Part shown: positions 56,650 through 64,000 of the stretch, piece by piece
Layout: every line of letters starts with the position of its first letter
How positions within the stretch are numbered: position 1 is the stretch's first letter
Position numbers and translations under genes: made by a program
Notes under the pieces: model-generated
What the model saw: the letters and a program-made list of their open reading frames with translations, nothing else
Told to the model about the DNA's origin: nothing
The model's database searches: none
Origin: Diplolepis rosae
Taxonomy: Eukaryota; Arthropoda; Insecta; Hymenoptera; Diplolepididae
Direction of reading: 5' to 3'
NCBI GenBank assembly: GCA_030998225.1
Contig: JAPYXD010000170.1
Coordinates: 1,860,001-1,924,000, forward strand
Length of the DNA: 64,000 bases

Positions 56650-59170
56650 AATTATATTGTGATTGCACGTTGGTACCGCCAATCAGAAAGAACCTTTAAA
56701 AATTGTTACTCAAATATAAAAGTTTGCATTGATAATTTTCATTAGGGATGAGAATTTAACGAACTAAATTATTTTCCCTTACGAGAAATCTTTTTAAAAG
56801 AGGAATAAAATTTACGTTTATGAGGAAACTCACCTTCACAGGAAATAATATATTTTTTACATTCTCATCATGGATGAGAAGGTATTAGTTTTATGTGAAA
56901 AATGACTTTTGAAATTTTCATCAAATCTTTACGTTTTGAGACCTCCTAAGTCAGAAAAAACGGTTTTTACGAAAGTGTCTGTCTGTCTGTCTCCCTGTCT
57001 GTAGTAGTAGGTCGTATACTCGATAACTCTCGACAGAATTATCAGATTGAATTGAGCTTAAAGTTCATGCACTTTTTTTTACACACTATACCGGAGCCGG
57101 AAAAGTAAGGACAAGTTCGTTAACCAGCCAAATCCAACCAAAATTGAGGAAATTAGACCATTTTTTGAGTTTTTGAAAAAATCAAGAATTCTAATACTGG
57201 TTTTTGATAGTGCTCATAAATCTCTACAAATTATCTTCATAACATTCTTTGATTAAACCAAAATTAGAAATGTTACAGCATGTAATACAGATCTACAAAT
57301 TTGAATTGCAACATTTTTTCATAAGATGTATATTTTTCTGTTTAATTTAAAAAAATACTATTGAAAATCCAAAATTCAATTTTTTTCAACAATAATATGT
57401 AAAATACGAGAAAACGTAAGAATGCAAAGTTGTTCGTTTTAAAAAGATCTACAATTTTTGTCTCACACAGTTTCTGATAAAAAATATATTTTTCGTCTTC
57501 CAAAAATTCCAAAAATACGATTAAAATTTAAAAATTCCATTTTATCACCAAAATATGTGCGATACGAAATAAGCGTTGTTCTGCAAAATCGTTTCCTTAA
57601 ATAAAGTCTACGATTTTTTTTTTCATTTTTGAGAGATTTAGAAGAAAACAAATTCTTTTAATCATATAATTTATTAAAAAGTTACTGAAATGTATACAGA
57701 AAATCGAGCGCGAGCGTCATGATGAGAATGTGTTCCTTAAGGCTGATAGAGCCCTAATTAAATTGAATTTCCTGTTTCACTTAAATTCAAAAAGAAATTT
57801 TTAGTGACTTTAAGAAAATGTGTAATTCACATCAACTGTAATATTATTATAAAATTGATTTGAGCTTCAGTATCAAATTATAAGAAATAAACTTGAATGT
57901 ATGCGAAAAGTATAAGACTGAGCGCTAAGCGCGAGGTCCAAAAAGAACAGAGCACGAATCGCGACGATCAAATCGCGTGCCCTAGGCGCGCTCAAATTTA
58001 CGAGCGAAGCGAGCTGCGCGCGATAAGATTTTTTTAAGTATGGGGATTTAAATACTTCTTTTGTTTTCATAATTAAATATAAACAACATAGTGCAGTATA
58101 TAAACTGAAGTTTGTAAACCTGCAGATTCTGCGTTCGCGCTTCCCAGTCTTAAATGCTTTTTATTCCAAAACTAATTAAATTTAAACTCACCTACTTGAG
58201 CAAAATCAAGAATTTATTTCTAAACATCTGAATATAAAATGTGGCGAAATACAAACTTTAAAAATAACAATCAATACAGATTAAAGTTCCTCGAGAAACA
58301 ATAAATCACTTGTATTAGGAGTAAAAATTTAAGAAATTTAGGGTTTAACGAACGTAATGTGTAATTTAACAAAGTAAACTGTTTCCTTCTTTCGAAAAAC
58401 ATTTTTAAAAATTTATCTAGGCACAACTTCCAGACCGAGAATACTTACTTATTAATTTTGATAATCAAAGCCCAAAAATTAGTTCATATTTTCTTCAAGT
58501 CGAATAACTAAAAATATATGTTCGTATATTCAAATACATTTTAGTTGGGATTTAGAGCAAGGAATAATGTTTAAAATCTATCGAATCTCAATCTCAAGGC
58601 ATTAAATCTTTTCTATTTCTTTTAAATGCCTAGTGCAAACAAAATCCATTAGAATATTCCAAAAGCAGACTATATAAAGATACATTCTCATATTCTACGA
58701 TAAATTTTACGTGATATTGATTATTATTATTGAAGTTTATATTTTAAAATATTTTATATTCAGATGGTTACAAATAAATTCTTGATTTTGCTCAAGTAAG
58801 AGTTGAGATTTAATTGAATTAGTGTTGGATTTTAAAAAATTGAGACTTTAAGGCGCAAATGCAGAATCTGCAGGTTCACAAACCTCAGTTTATCCACTAG
58901 ACTATGTTATGATTACATTTAATTGTAAAAACAAAAAAGTATTCAAATCGCCGTAAAATTGTCTTTTTGAATAAAATAATATTATCTTTAAAGGTGAATT
59001 TTTTCGTAAACGTAAATTTTGTTCCTCTCTCAATAAGATTTCTCGTAAGGAAAAACAATTTAGTTCTTTAAATTCTCACCCATATTAAAAATTATTTATT
59101 ATTTTAATGCGAACGCTTGTATCATAAATTTTTTTTCAAAGATTCATTCTGATTGGCTGTTCTGGCGTGC
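56650..59170 (-). repeat. Long-TIR repeat, unoccupied homologue of the split repeat
   Basis: About 2.5 kb. The outer ends pair with each other over about 200 bp (about 56650-56850 and 58975-59168; words CCAATCAGAA and TTTACGTTTA near both ends). The part 56880-57850 aligns in reverse with 6340-6971 plus 19552-21385, without the LTR element and MITEs. An inner inverted repeat is at about 58040-58245 and 58745-58955. 57920-58025 is GC-richer with CGAGCGAAGCGAGC-type repeats. Confidence 0.65.
58040..58955. repeat. Inner inverted repeat, arms about 205 bp
   Basis: Left arm about 58040-58245, right arm about 58745-58955. Both share CCTGCAGATTCTGC and AGCAAAATCAAGAATTTATT (or complement). Spacer about 500 bp. 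No coding. Confidence 0.7.
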
Positions 59171-59239
59171 AATCTCAATATACTGAAAAAAGTACCCAAT
59201 AATAAATACTGTGAAGACTGATAAAATTTTTCTGTGTGT

Positions 59240-60480
59240 CCCAGTTGTGGAGCCTTTCGTGCAATCACCCAGTAGTATTTACTGGCTGGAAGAAAACAGT
59301 AAGGTTAAATACATCAAAGTGCAAGATTTTTAGTGTCACATAGTAAAAATAGCCATGTCTAATTGTTGAGTGATACTAGTTGCAGTCTCACACAGTAATC
59401 TCTACTTTGTTCTCGTTTAGGAGTTTCCAAGTAGTTTTTCACCGGTTTTGCAACATGTGGCCGACCAGCGTTGTTATGCTGCAAAATCACTTTGTCGTGT
59501 CTTTGCTCGTATAGCGTCCGTTTTTCCTTCAATGCTCGGCTTAAACGCATCAATTGTAGTCGATAGCAATTTCACGTGATGGTTTGGTTGGGTTTGAGCA
59601 GCTTATAATAAACTACACGTAGCTGATCCCACCAAATGCAGAACAGAAGCCTCTGGAACTATGGATATTCAGCTTTGATGCATGGCCGGGCTCACCCCAC
59701 GATTTTCTACGCTTAGGGTTATCGTAGTGTGTCCACTTTTCATACCCAGTCACGATACGATGCAAAAAATCTTTCTTCACCTTAAACATCAAAATGATTA
59801 TTTTTGAAGCGTCTAAACTGATTCCGACAGAGCATAGTCGCCGTAAGTCTCAACAAGAATTTTGTCGTCTTCAGTTGCAGATTTATTTTTAATAAAATAG
59901 TGCAGTAAAATTGCTCGCAAATACTCTTTTTTTGGCTTAAAATTCGACGTGTTTAAGGGAGTATGGTGGATAAGACTATTAAAAATGAGAATTACTTGTA
60001 ATTTTGATAGAACGCGTATTATAGCTTACTTGAACTGTAGTTCAAATTTCGTGACCCTTCAGAACCTCAAACCCCAGAAATTAATTATTGAAAATAACAT
60101 GTGATCTTATGGGAAAATGCTGTTTTTGTATATTATAAAGATAATTAAAAATTATTTAAAAATGGGAAAATTATGAAAAAATTCCTCGTATCTCAGAGTT
60201 TTTTCATAATTTTGCCATTTTTAAATAATCTTTAAAAAACAGCATTTTCCCATAAGATCACATGTTATTTTCAATCATTAATTTCTAGGGTTTGAGGTTC
60301 TGAAGAGTCACGAAATTTGAAGCATAGTTCAAGTAAGCTATAATACGTGTTCTGTCAAAATTACAAGTAATTCTCATTTTTAATAGTCTTACCCACCATA
60401 CTCCCTTAACGCTATAAAAAAAAAGTTGTTCATATTTCGGCGAAACGACACACTGAATTTTAAGCTTGCTTATAGTACTT
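59240..60480 (-). pseudogene. Mariner transposase relic with nested MITE
   Basis: Minus strand. The N-terminal piece (beyond 59830, ending at the MITE) reads ILLHYFIKNKSATEDDKILV and YGDYALSES. A deletion of about 70 residues follows, then FLHRIVTGYEKW, HYDNPKRRKSWGEPGHAS and, at about 59470, HNNAGRPHVAK. In mariner the first and second catalytic Asp sit in TGDEKW and HDNA; here they are Tyr and Asn. The third, in the PDLAPSDYH-type box, is missing. So the relic is inactive. A palindromic MITE (59957-60405) lies inside. Confidence 0.8.
59957..60405. mobile_element. TTAA-flanked palindromic MITE, 449 bp
   Basis: Nearly the whole element is one palindrome: arms about 59957-60175 and 60190-60405. 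Ends GGGAGTATGGTGG, with TTAA at 59953-59956 and 60406-60409. Its transcript would fold as a hairpin of over 200 bp. Confidence 0.85.
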
Positions 60481-60569
60481 CTTCATAGATGCGTCTACAT
60501 TAATTTGAGGAAATTTAGACAAATTATTGGATCTTTAACTTAATTCGTGCGGTTTTTTTTTCAAAATTT

Positions 60570-60675
60570 GAACGTTTATTTAAGAAAAACATGCACAATA
60601 GTATTATTCAAAGTTTTGCCCATCTGAAGCTATGACTTTTTCCCATCTTTCTGGCAATTTGTGGATTCCATCCAG
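60570..60675 (-). pseudogene. Mariner transposase 3' end, separate copy
   Basis: Minus strand piece encoding LPERWEKV-like residues (WIPQIARKMGKSHSF in one frame, RKMGKS in the next), then an early stop and an AATAAACGTTC tail. It fits the C-terminus of a second mariner copy in the same orientation. Confidence 0.5.
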
Positions 60676-60819
60676 TGTCAATCTGATACCGACGCAGTCA
60701 CAACTACAGAAGCACCTCCTGTCAGTGAGAAGCGAGTAGGGAAAGGCGGCGGCGCGCGCTGCCCTTCTTTCTTTCTCGTCGCTCTTGCACGCGAGAACGA
60801 CTCATCCCACTTCTCCTTA

Positions 60820-61330
60820 TTCTCCTCGCTTCCTCCATGCAATGCTATTTTTAGATTTCACGCTTTCGGCTATTGAGTCGAAATTGAGAAATGTATTTCT
60901 CTCGACTCCGTGCAAAAAAAGCGCGAAGCAGACGACAATTTCAAATTTAGGAGATATGTTATTTAAGAAATAACACTTTTTTTCCGATATTTTGGAAAAA
61001 ATCTGCCTAAAATAAACATTTAAAAGATCGTATAAAATTTTATAAGCATTTAAACATTTCAAAAATAAACTTTCTGTAAAATTTGATGCCCATGAATGTT
61101 CAAAATTTAAATCAATATATATTTTCCTATTTAAATTTCCATACTTCTAATCAATTTTGTACATTTAAAAAAATTTCAGTAAGAAATATATATTCTGTTA
61201 GGAAAAGATAAACATAAAATTCAAGTTTAAAATTTACATTCTCAGTTTTATGTTAGAAATATTTTCATCTCACATATTTGTAGCCTAAACACAGACTTTT
61301 CATTCAAAAAATTAAATGCTGTACAAAATT
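60820..61330 (+). repeat. Dispersed repeat, family shared with 240-830
   Basis: Carries the GC-rich core (60910-60928) and the AT-rich downstream blocks in the same order as the minus strand of 240-830, ending near TTTGTAGCCTAAACACAGAC. ORFs in it are not conserved. Confidence 0.65.
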
Positions 61331-62779
61331 GAAGTATTTTCTGAATCAAGTGGTTGATTTATAAAACTCAAAAATGATGTAATTAATATCTTCATATAAA
61401 ACTTTAAGCATTTATTCGCTTTAAATTTAATTGAAAAATTCTATATTTAATGTTCGAATCTTCCTACAAATTCACAAGAATAGGAAAATTAAAAATGACA
61501 CAGTATTTCATTTAAAAAATCACTATCGTTTTCTTGATATTTGGAAAACCATTCGCCTGAAAATCATCCATAAGATCTTCTTAAGTCGTATCAAGATTTT
61601 TTGTAGAGCATTTCATGTTTTGGATGAAAAGTCTGGGCAAACAAAAAATTGTTATCTGAAAAATAAAATATTTGAAGCAAAATAAACAAAAATGACTAAG
61701 AAAATTATTACACTCAATACTAATAAAAGACAAGAGTAAACAAGTAAAAGTAAACTTACCACTTATTCTACATTTTCGACTAAATTTCGGAGTACTAAAA
61801 TTAGAAACTTTTTCGGCTCTGGAGTGAATCTGCAGTAAATCCGATTTTTTAAGCAGTATTTGAAAATGAACGCTTCCGTGATGGGCAAATCAACTACTTA
61901 CACACTTAATCGTATATGAAAGCTTTATGTTTAATTGCATATACGATGAAATAATACATATAGATCCTTTTCTTTTTAAGAGCACAATTTGATGCTCAAC
62001 TAAAATGATATTAAAGATGAATCGCGTGTATATGTATTTTATGGTAGAGGTGTATAGGGTGAAAAAGAAAGAAGCAGCGTTTTGGGCCATATATAAAGTA
62101 ATCGTTTATTTGCTCCTAAAATAATGTGGAAAAAGCCTTAAAGACAACACTTTCTCATGACATGAACATTTTTACCAATTTCTGCAGGAATCGGGTAGAA
62201 AATGACATTCAGAAAGGAATGTCTTTGAGGCATAAAAAACCACCAAAAATTTGAAAAAAGGAAGAAACGTTTTGAACAACATAATTTGGAAAAATGAAAA
62301 TTATTTGAGAAAATCGAAGTAACAAATGGAGTGATCGTTAAAAATTGCCAAAGGTAGAAAACGGCGTCAAAAGTGAGTAAACTTATGAAAGAATACAGGA
62401 AGAAAATTTTGGAAGATATCAAAAACTATATTATATTATACAATAACGGCGCAACATTCAATAAGACTTTTAAAAATACGACGTACAATAAAATTGAACA
62501 ATTGACTTTTTTTAGAAATAATCGCAACTCAATGACGCCATCGAATCACGGATGAAATTCTAATCCGGCTGACGGTTCAGATTTGAACAAAAACAAACGG
62601 ATACAAAATAAAATAAATATAAATCTGACCTACAGCTCGGGTTCAAACGAAGTAACAAAGTAGGAACTGAAAAGGAACTAAAAACCGAATGAAACATTGA
62701 TTTCAGTATCAAATCTACAACAGTAAACAAAAATAATTTTGGATTTTTTTTCGTACTTTTAAAAAAAACCGAGAAACAT
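61331..62779. other. AT-rich stretch, nothing recognised
   Basis: ORFs of 60-94 codons (61431-61685, 61890-62090, 62138-62422, 62373-62555) have low-complexity composition and no domain. It may hold the decayed body of the hAT element to the right. Confidence 0.35.
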
Positions 62780-63076
62780 TTATTCTCTTCCTTTATACAA
62801 AGTCAAAAGATTCGCTTTCTTTGGCAGCGGTTCATACAAATTTTTAGACGTCATCTGTGACAACTGATCCTCAGTGAATTGAACGTTTCGAGCAGATTTT
62901 TCGTTTTCTTTTGCTGCTGACTTAGCTACAGTTAACGCGCTGATAGATTTATTAGACAAACTGTTACGCTTTTTCGGCGAGATGTCTGGCAACAAAGAAA
63001 ACGTTCTTTCCGCAGGTGCATTGGAGTGTGGCAAGGAACGAATGCATCCTACCACACATCTTAAATGTGGGAACAA
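62780..63076 (-). pseudogene. hAT-type transposase C-terminal dimerisation part
   Basis: An open stretch of 98 codons with no ATG at its start (TTG). FPHLRCVVGCIRSLPHSNAP, then AERTFSLLPDISPKKRNSLS and ISALTVAKSAAKEN, follow the pattern of the hAT C-terminal dimerisation domain (SNA..ER.FS followed by K.RN.L). The tail ends KKANLLTLYKGRE. No DNA-binding or catalytic part was found upstream. A host gene derived from hAT is possible but has no support here. Confidence 0.65.
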
Positions 63077-63159
63077 TTCATTTCTGTCCGCGCCAGGTGG
63101 GTAAAGTTAGCAGCGCCATGGCGTCATTTCACAAAATTGGCTAGCCTGTAAATTGAGGG

Positions 63160-63990
63160 ATCATTGAGGGCTAATTTAATGCCCCAAAAGTAAATTTCTG
63201 GCTCTGCATTTTTTAAAAAAAAATGGTGGCGCTGCCAGCTTTACTCAAAGTCAGCAGCGCCACAATGAAAAACGGTCAACAAATTGAGATATTCACTTCT
63301 AGTCTTCACCAGAATTTACGGCTAATTTAGGGCTCTTCATATCCCCTAGGACTGACCTTTGTCCCTTTAACCAGTTAACTGTGATTGACGAGTATACTCG
63401 TCATAAATACATGGAACTCTCCATGGTCGCCACAGTTAACTGGTTAAAATATAAAACGGCTGAAAATGTTACAGCACTCTAACATCAATTTACTTCATAT
63501 TCTATGCTAATACAATTTACAATTTGTTCAATTCTCGCTGCTCGAGCAATTTTCAAGTCTTAAACCTTAAATTAGAAAAAAAGGGTTGGCGCTGCCAGCT
63601 TTACCTGGCAGAGCTGGCAGCGCCACAATGGGAAAACGGTCAACAAATTGAGATATTCACTTCTAGTCTTCACCAGAATTTCCGGCTAATTTAGGGCTCT
63701 TCATATCCCCTAGGACTGACCTTTGCCCCTTTAAAATATAAAAGGGCTCAAAAGGCCACAACACTCAAACATTAATTTACTCAGATACGTAAACCTGACA
63801 GGACCAAAATATGCAATTATGTAATAGTAAATGCCAAAAATTAGGGCTCAATTAATGCCCCAATGCCGAATTTTCAGCTCCTTATTTTTTTAAAAATATG
63901 CATGGCCCTGCCAGGTTTACCGTAAACCTAGCGGTAATGCCGATTTTTGGGCTCTTGTATTTTTCTCAAAAAACCAAATTTTAGGTGAAT
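63160..63990 (+). repeat. Hairpin-rich direct repeats, about three units
   Basis: Units begin with AGGGCT(A/C)AATT(T)AATGCCCC near 63170 and 63845. 63225-63370 recurs at 63590-63735 almost exactly, from GGCGCTGCCAGCTTTAC to CCTAGGACTGACCTTTG. The second copy has a perfect 14-bp hairpin stem TGGCGCTGCCAGCT; the first an imperfect one. A 73-bp element interrupts the first copy. Confidence 0.8.
63371..63443. mobile_element. 73-bp TTAA-flanked micro-element
   Basis: Ends CCAGTTAACTGTG and CACAGTTAACTGG, perfect complements, with TTAA on both sides (63367-63370, 63444-63447). The second repeat unit shows the empty site with a single TTAA. Inside is the perfect palindrome GACGAGTATACTCGTC. Confidence 0.88.
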
Positions 63991-64000
63991 GTGCTGACTG

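Noticed and set aside
58090..58150. tRNA-like words near the inner inverted repeat
   Set aside because: No acceptor stem, and A/B box fit is poor, so neither a tRNA gene nor a SINE head can be supported.
1..64000. CRISPR arrays, bacterial operons, rRNA or intact tRNA genes
   Set aside because: None seen; sequence character is that of eukaryotic repeat-rich DNA.

Overview
The window reads as intergenic DNA of an arthropod, most likely an insect (Hymenoptera is a guess from overall look; nothing here proves the order). It is AT-rich, has no bacterial-type gene organisation, and almost everything recognisable is a transposable element or its relic. The families seen are Ty3/gypsy LTR elements, R1-like LINEs, P, mariner, hAT and Mutator-like transposases, TTAA-type and CACTG-type MITEs, and foldback-like repeats. 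No intact host gene, rRNA, tRNA or CRISPR array was found.

Layout. 1-239 is the 3' end of an LTR. 240-830 is a copy of a dispersed repeat. 971-5000 is a 4-kb foldback-like structure with two arms of about 1.59 kb built of degenerate units of about 185 bp. 5845-6971 plus 19552-21385 is one older repeat split by a complete LTR retrotransposon at 6972-19551. That element has 1.83-kb LTRs, 4-bp target duplication ATTG, a tRNA-Lys(CTT)-type primer site, a 2.6-kb leader, a truncated gag joined to pol, and a third gag-like ORF. Two CACTG-ended MITEs (19837-20970, 21136-21354) sit in the same split repeat. A related unoccupied copy at 56650-59170 gives the empty sites for all three insertions.

21790-24840 (+), 25500-29290 (-) and 35134-38576 (-) are three damaged copies of one R1-like LINE. 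The first lies between 326-bp direct repeats. Between and around the other two lies a decayed gypsy-class element with an envelope-like gene (minus strand, about 30600-40062). It has an array of CCHC knuckles, two tandem retropepsin modules, an integrase with damaged catalytic core, and a glycoprotein resembling chuvirus G. RT is gone, LINE copy 3 interrupts its gag region, and a P-like MITE interrupts its envelope gene. A 1.39-kb TTAA-flanked element follows at 40133-41522.

44-55 kb is a cluster of P-superfamily elements: one with THAP exon and C-terminus and a perfect 8-bp duplication (44474-46335), one with arms of about 760 bp made from its own 3' end (47180-50230), a 5'-truncated copy (about 52630-54321), and a MITE with Drosophila P-like termini in two copies. 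55-64 kb holds a Mutator-like transposase relic, a long-TIR repeat, mariner relics with a nested 449-bp palindromic TTAA MITE, a hAT C-terminus, and an array of hairpin-rich repeats that carries a 73-bp TTAA micro-element.

The genes do not form one pathway. The information lies in the nesting order, in precise empty-site/filled-site pairs inside the window, and in several odd element architectures. Many single-base frameshifts lie in homopolymer runs and could be sequencing errors. Motif and family assignments are by eye, without searches.
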